Assembly (NCBI GenBank): GCA_035536995.1
Contig: DATLNB010000025.1
Span: 1 to 64,000, forward strand
DNA from: AV80 sp035536995
GTDB taxonomy: Bacteria; Verrucomicrobiota; Verrucomicrobiia; Chthoniobacterales; UBA10450
Length of the DNA stretch: 64,000 nt
Reading direction: 5' to 3'
A model generated the notes under the pieces. The model was not told where the DNA came from, searched no databases, and was given only the letters and a program-made list of their open reading frames with translations. The position numbers were made by a program, and so were the translations under genes. Within the stretch, counting starts at the first letter, position 1; each line of letters opens with the position of its first letter. Below are positions 57,701-64,000 of this stretch, piece by piece.

Positions 57701-57914
57701 TGATCTTGCCGGTGGGTTCACGGGTCGCGGCGATCGCGGAAACGCGGCCGCTCATCGCGGCGGAACCGATGTTGCGCGCGCCAAGACCGGAAATGGTGGA
57801 CGAATTGAAGGGCGCCTGTCCGGCGCTCGGAGCCGGCGTTTGGGTTTGAGCCCCGGCCAGGGCAATGCCCGCGAGACCGGTGACGACGGCGAGAGTGTGA
57901 TTAATGAATCGCAT
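54702..57914 (-). CDS. secreted Asp-box (BNR/sortilin-like) propeller protein
   Basis: The 1070-residue protein has a signal peptide and two propeller regions built from Asp-box repeats such as 'YKSVDGGETW', 'YKTTDGGKNW', 'RTADGGATW', 'YVSDDGGATW' and 'QVTKDGAKTW'. These repeats occur in sialidases and VPS10/sortilin domains and form beta propellers. A C-terminal portion (after about residue 760) is helical with 'RRAKFTEADRKAQFDAAMKVH'. No sialidase catalytic residues are evident, so binding or sensing is likelier than hydrolysis. Confidence 0.83.
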   Translation of the reverse strand: MRFINHTLAVVTGLAGIALAGAQTQTPAPSAGQAPFNSSTISGLGARNIGSAAMSGRVSAIAATREPTGKITIFVAAASGGIWKSEDSGTRYKPVFDEQPVQSIGDVTLDPKNSKNVWVGTGESWTRNSVSIGNGMYKSVDGGETWNHAGLPNSERIAKVLVSPVNGDTVFAAVPGALWSDSTDRGLYKTTDGGKNWDLILKGGNASTGASGLAMDPNDPNVMFACMWDFRRQGWTFRSGGDGPDKPSASGLFRTADGGATWTEVTPEANKGFPKKPYGRLAVAIAPSNPKRVYCFVESTDSALYVSDDGGATWDKRDKSSWMVWRPFYFAHLIVDPKNPDRVFKTDGPLILSEDAGKSFATVGGFQGAHGDLHAVWIDPTNTQTVISGDDGGVYYSYNGGSKWWKAENLPISQFYHVSLDDNDPFRVYGGLQDNSSWVGYSQYPGGIANAQWENLFGGDGFWMFADPSNPDYVYAEYQGGNIGRVNRHTHERRDIQPKANYKEKLRWNWNTPIALSPNEKGTIYVGSQFLFRSRNQGQTWDRISPDLSTNDPEKQKQEQSGGVTVDNSAAEMHTTIYSISESPKDKNVIWVGTDDGNVQVTKDGAKTWTNVVGSVPNLPKNSWVSWVQASNFDAGTAYAAFDRHTYGDMAPYVYRTTDFGKTWTPLITAQDPKGVRGYAHVVKEDLLKKDLLFVGTEFGLFVSIDGGTQWAQFKGSRFPAVAVRDLAIHPRDNDLVLATHGRGIWIIDDITPWRALTSDLLNQEAAFVSARPVQQRIEAQGGWASGSATFVGDNPPDAAVITYYQKSRHLFGKLKIEVLDSTGRVVDSLPASKRPGLNRVIWSMREKPPRVPPAVQLAGAGLQGPRLLPGAYTVRMTKAGKVSETKLTVGLDRRAKFTEADRKAQFDAAMKVHALFGDESALMDRILFLRGAIGKAKGALPEGDESRKALTDFDGKLDAVRKQIVATTEGGAITGEERLREHTDQLYGAILAYEGKPGDYQMARIDALRKELGDVVRDFENLVTKDLPALNEALKAKGKEAIPAPPAKVAVNEEVHGGVTKALPARLLR

Positions 57915-57919
57915 GAGAA

Positions 57920-58681
57920 TTATTTGGAAACCGTCGCTGGGAATTTGAAGATCGAATCGTCAATCGGCGCATTGGCCTCTGCTTTTTCGAAAATGATTTT
58001 TTGTTTATCGGTTACGCCTTTCGGTCCGCCTTCGATCGAGAAGGGAAAATAGACGCCGTTGATTTTTTCGTAGTCACCGAGGTCCGTCTCATTCTCGACC
58101 TGCGCTCCGTTTTCCATCCGCTGGGTAATGATGCGGATCTCGAGAAAATGATCCGGATCCAGATACACGTAATTGGTGTCGCCGTTCTTGCGGACAACCC
58201 GGAGTTTATGAGCCGGGGTGCCGTCGACATCTTCGGTCCCGAGGTATTCGACGGTGCTGCCTTTCTCTTTCCAATTGATGAGCGGCCCGTCGATCTCGGA
58301 ATCTTCCACCAAGGCCTTCGCGTCATCGGCTGAAACTTTTTCCGGATCTTTCCGGCCGCCGAACGGAGTGATCTTCCAACCCTCTGTGCCGTCGTAGGCA
58401 TCGATCCGGGTCATCCCCTGGAGACTGGTCTCTTCCCGGACTGCTCCCGGGCGTTTCTTGATGCACAGATAGCCCAGCTCCAGCCGGCCGCTGTTCACCA
58501 CCATTTTTCCCTCGAGCTTGAGCGATTGGACCGCGGCGAGCGCCTGCGCGCCGCCCTTTGCTTCGGTGTTTTTCGCGACCAACGTGTCCACAGTTTCCTT
58601 CACCGTGATCGGCTTCGGGTCCTGTGCATGAAGTCCGGCCGCGCAAAGCGAGCCGGCGATGAGAACGGCAATTCTTTTCAT
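57920..58681 (-). CDS. LolA-like periplasmic protein
   Basis: Starting at 58681 the 253-residue protein has a signal peptide (ending GLHAQ). The mature region resembles LolA/outer-membrane lipoprotein sorting proteins: 'VETLVAKNTEAKGGAQALAAV' and 'YVYLDPDHFLEIRIITQR', with an N-terminal helix and an open beta sheet. It may carry lipoproteins or other hydrophobic cargo. It is 5 bp upstream of the Asp-box gene on the same strand and probably co-transcribed. Confidence 0.75.
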   Translation of the reverse strand: MKRIAVLIAGSLCAAGLHAQDPKPITVKETVDTLVAKNTEAKGGAQALAAVQSLKLEGKMVVNSGRLELGYLCIKKRPGAVREETSLQGMTRIDAYDGTEGWKITPFGGRKDPEKVSADDAKALVEDSEIDGPLINWKEKGSTVEYLGTEDVDGTPAHKLRVVRKNGDTNYVYLDPDHFLEIRIITQRMENGAQVENETDLGDYEKINGVYFPFSIEGGPKGVTDKQKIIFEKAEANAPIDDSIFKFPATVSK

Positions 58682-58893
58682 AGGAATGAGATGCAATTCC
58701 ACGGCGATCTGCGTGCCGCGGCGACGCGGCAACATCACAGATTCGGCGGCGTGGAGCAATCGCCGGCCTTCACCCTGGAACGCGGCATACTGCTCTGCCT
58801 CGCGCGTCCTTGTCAATAGGCGGAATCGAAGGTTCGTTCGAAATTCTCTCCGAGCTTGAACGCAGCGCCGCACCGAACTAAGTCTCAGCTCTA

Positions 58894-59643
58894 ATGAACG
58901 GCCAGCCACCGCCGCCACCGCCACCGTCCTCTCCCGTTCCACCGATCCAGCCCGCCGCGCCTGTGTATTATCCTCCGCCACGTTCCGGGATGGGATGCTT
59001 CGCCAAAGGTTGCCTTGGCCTGTTGATCGCCGGGTTCTTGCTCGGCGTCCTCCTTATCGGCGGCGGCTGGTTTGTTTATAAAAGAACGTTCACCAAACTG
59101 ACAGCAACCGGACCGTCCGATGTCCGAATCGAAGCGCCCTCTCCGGAGCAAATCCAGAGCGCGCAAACTTCGCTCGATCGGCTGAACGAAGCGATCGCCC
59201 GCAAACAGGAGACGACCGTGGCGTTCACCGGTCCCGAACTCTGCGTCTTGCTGGCCCGCGATCCAGACTTTGATTTTCTCCGCGACCGAAGCCGGATCGA
59301 TATTTCCGATTCGATCATGACCTTCACGCTCAGCGCGCCGCTCGACAAGATGCCGTGGCCCGGCGTGAAAGGCCGCTGGTTCAACGGCACAGTTCGCTTT
59401 GCCATGAGTTATTCGGACGGCGATTTCGATATCGATATCAAGTCGATCGAAGCCAACGGCTACGAATTTCCCAACGTTTTCCTGTCCAACTTCAACTCTT
59501 CTTTCACCGAAGGACTGAACAACGGATTTCAGGACGAGATTCGCCGGAACAACCGCGGTGAGGAATTCTGGCGTCACGTCAAAAGCATCCGGCTGGAAGG
59601 CGACAAAGCGATCGTGACCACCAAGGGCGGCGAGCGTTTGTAA
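58894..59643 (+). CDS. proline-rich single-helix membrane protein
   Basis: The 249-residue protein has a cytoplasmic Pro-rich head (residues 1-32, 'QPPPPPPPSSPVPP'), one membrane helix (about 39-62) and a soluble domain that includes 'SAPLDKMPWPGVKGRWFNGTV' and 'SYSDGDFDIDIKSIEAN'. Pro-rich tips often bind WW/SH3-like partners. Family unknown; conserved hypothetical. Confidence 0.7.
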   Translation: MNGQPPPPPPPSSPVPPIQPAAPVYYPPPRSGMGCFAKGCLGLLIAGFLLGVLLIGGGWFVYKRTFTKLTATGPSDVRIEAPSPEQIQSAQTSLDRLNEAIARKQETTVAFTGPELCVLLARDPDFDFLRDRSRIDISDSIMTFTLSAPLDKMPWPGVKGRWFNGTVRFAMSYSDGDFDIDIKSIEANGYEFPNVFLSNFNSSFTEGLNNGFQDEIRRNNRGEEFWRHVKSIRLEGDKAIVTTKGGERL

Positions 59644-59648
59644 CCTGC

Positions 59649-60629
59649 TTAAAGCTTTCCGAACACTTCGGCCGCAATCTCAAACGAGCGTAATCGCGCC
59701 GCGTGATCGTAGATCTGGGCGGTCAGGATGATTTCGTCCGCCCGGGTTAACCGAATCATCTCTTCAAATCGGCCCCGGACCGTCTCAGGCGAACCAACTG
59801 CAGCGTAGCGTGTCCGCTCGCCGATTGCAGCGCGTTCGGCCGGGCTGACCAGGTCGTCGATGTTTTCAACGGGAGGCGGCAGTTTCCCTGGCCGGCCACG
59901 AACCAAACTGAGAAATTGGAGTTGGGCCGAGGTGAACAGCCGTCCGGCCTCCGCTTCAGTCTGGGCTGCAAACACGCTGGCGCCGACGATCACGTACGGC
60001 TCAGCCAGGGCCGGTGAAGGCCGGAAATCGCGGCGATATAGGTGAAGCGCGGCCTCCAGGTATTCAGGCGCAAAATGAGAAGCGAAGGCGAAAGGGAGTC
60101 CCAGCTCGGCGGCGAGCCGGGCGCTGAAGTCGCTCGAACCCAAAAGATAAAGGGGCACATTCAACCCGGTGCCAGGGACCGCGCGGACACCGATGTTGGT
60201 TCCGGCAAAATAGGATTGTAGCTCGATCACGTCCTGCGGGAACGTGTCGCCACTGCTTCCGAGGCTGCGGCGCAGGGCTCGTGCGGTCCGTTGATCGCTG
60301 CCGGGCGCGCGGCCCAGCCCGAGATCAATCCGGCCCGGGTAAAGCGATTCAAGCGTTCCAAATTGCTCGGCGATCACGAGCGGGGCGTGATTCGGCAGCA
60401 TGATCCCCCCGGCACCGACCCGAATTGTTTTGGTCTGCCCGGCGACGTGCCCGATCACAACCGAGGTCGCCGCACTCGCGATCCCGGGGAGATTGTGATG
60501 CTCCGCAAGCCAGAACCGGTGGTAGCCCCACTGTTCCGCGTGTCGGGCTATATCAACACTGTTTCGAAACGCCTGGGCCGCATCTCCGCCTTCGACAATG
60601 GGAGACAGGTCGAGAATCGAGAGGCGCAC
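59649..60629 (-). CDS. LLM-class flavin-dependent oxidoreductase
   Basis: The 326-residue luciferase-like enzyme shows 'LSILDLSPIVEGGDAAQAFRN', 'GYHRFWLAEHHNLPGIASAAT', 'RVGAGGIMLPNHAPLVIAEQFG' and 'YPGRIDLGLGRAPGSD'. This is the YhbW-type group. It probably uses FMN and an electron donor to oxidise a small molecule. Substrate unknown. Confidence 0.9.
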   Translation of the reverse strand: MRLSILDLSPIVEGGDAAQAFRNSVDIARHAEQWGYHRFWLAEHHNLPGIASAATSVVIGHVAGQTKTIRVGAGGIMLPNHAPLVIAEQFGTLESLYPGRIDLGLGRAPGSDQRTARALRRSLGSSGDTFPQDVIELQSYFAGTNIGVRAVPGTGLNVPLYLLGSSDFSARLAAELGLPFAFASHFAPEYLEAALHLYRRDFRPSPALAEPYVIVGASVFAAQTEAEAGRLFTSAQLQFLSLVRGRPGKLPPPVENIDDLVSPAERAAIGERTRYAAVGSPETVRGRFEEMIRLTRADEIILTAQIYDHAARLRSFEIAAEVFGKL

Positions 60630-60641
60630 CTCCTAATGTAG

Positions 60642-60771
60642 AGGCGCTTGTGCCAAGCGCCTGCCTCGATTTTGCTGCACCCTTCCTTTCCCCAGGCGCT
60701 TGTGCCAAGCGCCTGCCTCGATTTAGCTGCACCCTTATTTCCCCAGGCGCTTGACACAAGCGCCTCTACAT
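60642..60771. repeat. three-copy AGGCGCTTGTGCCAAGCGCCT repeat
   Basis: The palindrome AGGCGCTTGTGCCAAGCGCCT starts near 60642, 60694 and 60745 (spacing about 51-52 bp) with common flanking text (GCCTCGATTT, GCTGCACCCTT). The third copy is slightly changed (GCGCTTGACACAAGCGC). It fills the gap between divergent genes, so it overlaps their promoter region. Confidence 0.9.
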
Positions 60772-60788
60772 CGAAAGCCATCAATACT

Positions 60789-61835
60789 ATGTATCCAACC
60801 AAAGGCTACGCGGCCCAGGCAGCGAACGCGCCCCTCGCGCCTTTCACTTTCGACCGCCGCGATCCCGGCCCAACCGACGTCCAGATCGACATCCTCTTTT
60901 GCGGCGTTTGTCATTCCGATATTCATACCGCCCGCGGGGAATGGGGCGGCACGACTTATCCGTGTCTGCCCGGGCATGAGATTGTCGGACAGGTCGTCAA
61001 GGTCGGGCGCGACGTTAGAAAATTTCGGGAGGGCGATCACGCCGCCGTCGGCTGCATGGTCGATTCCTGCCGGACCTGCCAAAATTGCCGCGATAACCTG
61101 GAGCAGTTCTGCGATAACGGTGCCGTCTTCACCTATAACAGCAAGGATCCGCACACGGGCGGGATCACCTACGGTGGATACTCGAAGAGCATCGTCGTCG
61201 ATCAGGATTTCGTTTTTGGAATATCCGACAACCTCGATCTCGCGGCGACCGCGCCCTTGCTCTGCGCCGGGATTACGACCTACTCACCGCTGCGCCACTG
61301 GAAGGTAGGCGAAGGGCAAAAGGTCGGGATTGTTGGCCTCGGTGGTCTTGGCCACATGGGAGTGAAATTCGCCAACGCGTTCGGCGCCCATGTCGCGCTC
61401 TTCACCACGTCGCCCGGCAAGGCGGCCGATGCGAAGAAGCTGGGCGCCCACGAAGTCATTCTTTCCAAGGACGAAGGCGAAATGGAGAAGCACGCAAAAA
61501 GCTTCGATTTCATCCTCGATACCGTCTCGGCGCCTCACGATTTGAACGGCTATCTTTCGCTCTTGAAACGCGAGGGGTCGCTTGTTCTCTTCGGAGCGTC
61601 TCCGGATCCGCTTGAAGTGGACGCGTTCAGCCTCATCCTCCGCCGGCGCAGGCTGGCGGGCTCGCTCATCGGCGGGATCGCGGAAACGCAGGAGATGCTC
61701 GATTTTTGCGCGGAGCGCGGAATCGTCTGCGAAATTGAAAAGATCGCAATGAACCAGATCAACGAAGCCTACGAGCGGATGATAAAGAGCGACGTGAAAT
61801 ACCGGTTCGTGATCGACATGGCGTCCCTCACCTGA
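60789..61835 (+). CDS. zinc-dependent NAD(P) alcohol dehydrogenase (YahK/CAD-like)
   Basis: ATG 60789 gives 348 residues. Catalytic zinc ligands are in 'LFCGVCHSDIHTARGEWG' and 'PCLPGHEIVGQV'. The structural zinc is in 'CRTCQNCRDNLEQFC'. The Rossmann motif is 'VGIVGLGGLGHMGVKFANA'. It reduces aldehydes with NADPH or oxidises alcohols; YahK-type enzymes have broad specificity. Confidence 0.93.
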   Translation: MYPTKGYAAQAANAPLAPFTFDRRDPGPTDVQIDILFCGVCHSDIHTARGEWGGTTYPCLPGHEIVGQVVKVGRDVRKFREGDHAAVGCMVDSCRTCQNCRDNLEQFCDNGAVFTYNSKDPHTGGITYGGYSKSIVVDQDFVFGISDNLDLAATAPLLCAGITTYSPLRHWKVGEGQKVGIVGLGGLGHMGVKFANAFGAHVALFTTSPGKAADAKKLGAHEVILSKDEGEMEKHAKSFDFILDTVSAPHDLNGYLSLLKREGSLVLFGASPDPLEVDAFSLILRRRRLAGSLIGGIAETQEMLDFCAERGIVCEIEKIAMNQINEAYERMIKSDVKYRFVIDMASLT

Positions 61836-62203
61836 TGTTCGTCGTCGAAATCGATAAAAGGAAACGCTTCGTCGTCATCAGCGCAGCGGGGCGGGTCACG
61901 GCGGAAGAGGCCCGTGCCGCGGCCCAGCGCGTCCGGGAACTGACCGTTGAAGTCGAGCCCGGTTTTGTTGGCCTCGTCGATTTCCGTTGGCTCGAATCAA
62001 TGGCCGTGGCAACCGCGCCGTTCGTGGGCGAAATCATGGACATATTCGCTGCGAAGAAAGTGAGCGCCGTAGTCCGGGTCGTGCCGGATGCGCACAAGGA
62101 CATTGGACTTAATATCCTGACGCATTTTCATTACGGGCCCGAAATTCAGGTTCACACGGTTGAGACGCTGGCCGAAGCGATCCTGATCCTGGCGGGCGAC
62201 TGA
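61835..62203 (+). CDS. small STAS-like protein (122 aa)
   Basis: The gene starts within the stop of the dehydrogenase gene (TGATG), so it is translationally coupled. The protein reads as an alternating strand-helix domain: 'RFVVISAAGRVTAEEARA', 'GFVGLVDFRWLESMAVATAP', 'SAVVRVVPDAHKDIGLNI'. This matches a SpoIIAA/STAS-like fold; function unknown. Confidence 0.7.
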   Translation: MFVVEIDKRKRFVVISAAGRVTAEEARAAAQRVRELTVEVEPGFVGLVDFRWLESMAVATAPFVGEIMDIFAAKKVSAVVRVVPDAHKDIGLNILTHFHYGPEIQVHTVETLAEAILILAGD

Positions 62204-62253
62204 GCTGGTCTGCATCGCGGCACCGCAAAAGCAGTTGCAAGGTTTAGCGCCTG

Positions 62254-63201
62254 ATGCGCTGCTACGCGATGCCGGAAAAGCGCGTTCAACTGGCTGCCAT
62301 CGCCGCGTTCGTCGCGCTCTGCATCATCTGGAGCTCGACCTGGCTCGCGATTAAGCTCGGCCTCCGCGATCTCCCTCCCGTTTCGTTCGTTGCCATTCGC
62401 TTCGTCATTGCGGTCGCCGTTTTGCTCGCGATTTCAATTGGCAGGGTCCCCTTGCTGCCGCGGAACCAAGGCGATTTCAAATTCCTCGCCGCCACCGGCG
62501 TCCTGATGTTTTGCGTTAATTACGTCCTGCTGTTCTGGGCCGAGCTTTACGTTTCATCAGGTCTTTCCGCTGTCCTTCAGGCAACCATTCCGATCTTCGG
62601 CATGGTCTTCGCGCATTACATTATCCCGGGGGAACCGCTCCGCGGCTCGCGCATCCTCGGAGCGATCGTTGCCACGGGCGGTGTAGCGGTGATCTGCTCG
62701 CGCCTGCTCGATTTCGGCGGCGTCCTCGCTTTCTGGGGCGGCGTCGCGATTGTCCTCGGAGCGGCCGGGGCGGCTTACTCGAACGTTTTGCTCAAGGCCC
62801 GCGAAATTAAAATGGCGCCGGCCATGATCGCCGCGTGGCAAATGATTTTCGGCCTCATCCCGCTCGTTGTGGGCGGCCTGATCATCGATGGCAACCCGAT
62901 CCACTTCCAATGGACCGGCCGCGCCGTCTTTTGCCTGCTTTATCTGGCCATACCGGGCTCGGCCATCGCGTTTCTCCTTCTTTATTGGCTGCTGCCGCGA
63001 ATGTCGGTGACGAACCTGCAAACCATCTCGTTCATCACGCCTCCCGGAGCTGTCGGCTTCGGCTGGTTGCTCGGCGGGGAAACCTTTACCCTTTGGTCGC
63101 TCTGCGGCGGCGCGCTGGTCCTCGTCGGCGTCTGGCTGATTTTCCGGAAAGCAAAGGAGGCGGAGCTGGAGGAGTGCGAGACAGCATTGCCGCAAGGGTG
63201 A
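62254..63201 (+). CDS. EamA/DMT-superfamily exporter
   Basis: The 315-residue protein has ten predicted membrane helices in two EamA repeats ('IIWSSTWLAIKLGLRDLPPV', 'GAAGAAYSNVLLKAR', 'LLYWLLPRMSVTNLQTISFI'). Members export amino acids, nucleotides or drugs. ATG 62254 and ATG 62269 are both possible starts; the latter trims five residues. Confidence 0.88.
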   Translation: MRCYAMPEKRVQLAAIAAFVALCIIWSSTWLAIKLGLRDLPPVSFVAIRFVIAVAVLLAISIGRVPLLPRNQGDFKFLAATGVLMFCVNYVLLFWAELYVSSGLSAVLQATIPIFGMVFAHYIIPGEPLRGSRILGAIVATGGVAVICSRLLDFGGVLAFWGGVAIVLGAAGAAYSNVLLKAREIKMAPAMIAAWQMIFGLIPLVVGGLIIDGNPIHFQWTGRAVFCLLYLAIPGSAIAFLLLYWLLPRMSVTNLQTISFITPPGAVGFGWLLGGETFTLWSLCGGALVLVGVWLIFRKAKEAELEECETALPQG

Positions 63202-63202
63202 C

Positions 63203-63298
63203 GTTCCTGCTCCTGCTCGTGATCCTGATCATAATCCCTTCAGTTTGCGTTGCCTGTCTCACAGGATCAGGAGCACGATCAGGATCATGAGCAGGAAG
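63203..63298. repeat. inverted repeat around the CYTH gene start
   Basis: TTCCTGCTCCTGCTCGTGATCCTGATC on the left is answered by GATCAGGAGCACGATCAGGATCATGAGCAGGAA on the right. The right arm contains the start codon of the CYTH gene, so folding could mask its ribosome-binding site. Similar text (CATGAGCACGATCATGATC) occurs near 5424-5456. Confidence 0.7.
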
Positions 63299-63757
63299 GA
63301 AAAGCCGCCGCTTGAAATCGAGCGCAAGTTCCTTGTCCGCGAGCTTCCGGCTGACCTAACGAGTTATCCGTCAACCGACCTGTCGCAGGGCTATCTGGTC
63401 AGCCTCGATGATGGACTCCAGGTGCGTTTGCGAAAAGCGGATGACAAATTTTCGCTCACCTTCAAACGAGGCAGCGGAAACGTGCGCGAAGAACGAGAAA
63501 TCGAATTGAGCGCGGATCAATTCGACGCACTCTGGCCGGCGACGGCTGGAAAGCGGCTCGTGAAGACACGCTACGAAATCCCATTCCGCGACCGGGTCGT
63601 CGAGATCGACCTTTATCACGGCACGCACGAGGGCCTGGTTGTGGCCGAAGTTGAATTCGACGACGAAGAATCCGCCAAAACTTTTCAGCCCCCGGACTGG
63701 CTTGGCGCCGACGTCACGGGCGATCCGCGCTACAGCAATCAGCTCCTTGCTTCCTGA
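63287..63757 (+). CDS. CYTH-domain (class IV adenylyl cyclase/thiamine triphosphatase-type) protein
   Basis: ATG 63287 gives 156 residues. The N-terminal EIERKFLV motif (residues about 8-15) is the CYTH metal/triphosphate signature; further tunnel residues appear in 'GLQVRLRKADDKFSLTFKRG', 'EREIELS' and 'LVKTRYEIPF'. Most bacterial members hydrolyse triphosphates such as tripolyphosphate. Its 3' end overlaps the oppositely oriented PAP2 gene by 19 bp. Confidence 0.9.
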   Translation: MSRKEKPPLEIERKFLVRELPADLTSYPSTDLSQGYLVSLDDGLQVRLRKADDKFSLTFKRGSGNVREEREIELSADQFDALWPATAGKRLVKTRYEIPFRDRVVEIDLYHGTHEGLVVAEVEFDDEESAKTFQPPDWLGADVTGDPRYSNQLLAS

Positions 63758-64000
63758 CGGTATTTGCGGCGGCGGCGCAACGTTTCCATTCCCGTCCAGG
63801 AAAACGCCAGCCAGGCGAGACCGATCGCGATTGCGCCAGTCACGTCGGTGAAATAATGAGCGCCAAGGTAAATGCGGCTGATGCCGACCAGGGCCACGAC
63901 GACGAAGGCAGCAGACCCAATTAAAATCCGGAGACCCCAGCTCCGAACTGAATAGGTAATGGCAAGGGCGAGGACGCCGTAGAACAGGGTCGCCCCCATG
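63739..64000 (-). CDS. PAP2-family phosphatase, 3' end only
   Basis: The frame is open at the right edge. The visible 87 or so C-terminal residues contain the PAP2 motif 'SRIYLGAHYFTDVTG' with its catalytic His and Asp. The front of the gene lies beyond the window. It is likely a membrane lipid-phosphate phosphatase. Confidence 0.83.
   Translation of the reverse strand, partial: MGATLFYGVLALAITYSVRSWGLRILIGSAAFVVVALVGISRIYLGAHYFTDVTGAIAIGLAWLAFSWTGMETLRRRRKYRQEARS

Noticed and set aside
60642..60771. CRISPR array
   Set aside because: Only three units, and the between-repeat sequence is itself repeated rather than unique.

Overview
The window is a GC-rich bacterial chromosome segment. It most likely comes from a soil-type Verrucomicrobiota of the Spartobacteria/Chthoniobacterales kind. 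The basis is protein style: secreted proteins ending in a domain that opens with 'VANISTRSRVGTG', a tricorn-type protease and Asp-box propeller proteins, and many short palindromic repeats with RAYT transposases. No rRNA or tRNA gene was recognised, so the placement is an inference.

Layout. 1-3.5 kb is a promoter-poor array of small same-strand ORFs. They are separated by about 120-bp sites with integron attC architecture (RYYYAAC, an inner inverted repeat with one unpaired base, GTTRRRY), so this is the distal part of an integron cassette array; the integrase would lie left of position 1. 3.9-10.6 kb holds four paralogous secreted proteins with an ankyrin protein between the first two. 10.6-14.6 kb carries a secreted peptidoglycan-binding protein, a Tat-exported aldo/keto reductase and a two-component system. 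14.7-22.5 kb has a rhodanese, SufE, CarB, two cyclophilins and N-carbamoylputrescine amidase. 22.7-31.9 kb has Cu/Zn SOD, a YhaM-like nuclease, an orphan DNA methyltransferase, ThiG, an arginine-to-proline gene pair, PolX and a lytic transglycosylase. 32-36 kb carries PriA, a Deg-like protease and a RAYT. 36.9-44.8 kb holds an ABC importer, then a three-gene redox cluster (cNMP-binding ferredoxin, membrane cytochrome b-like protein, decaheme cytochrome c). 44.8-64 kb holds membrane, HD, GNAT, tricorn, pseudokinase, Asp-box, oxidoreductase, transporter and CYTH genes, and a PAP2 gene cut by the right edge.

The most striking feature is carB (16414-20352). A complete RAYT element with 48-bp inverted ends sits inside it in the same reading frame, adding exactly 249 codons and leaving both CarB halves intact. 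A palindromic element is also inserted in frame in polX, and another in the second RAYT. Other palindromes supply or touch the stop codons of neighbouring genes. Together these suggest a genome shaped by REP-like elements that are tolerated inside essential reading frames.

The cNMP-ferredoxin/cytochrome b/decaheme cluster is the best candidate for an uncharacterised physiological system. The adjacent ornithine cyclodeaminase-type and arginine dihydrolase-type genes look like a split version of the cyanobacterial AgrE/ArgZ enzyme. Aside from the cassette and REP regions, most of the window is ordinary chromosomal gene content.
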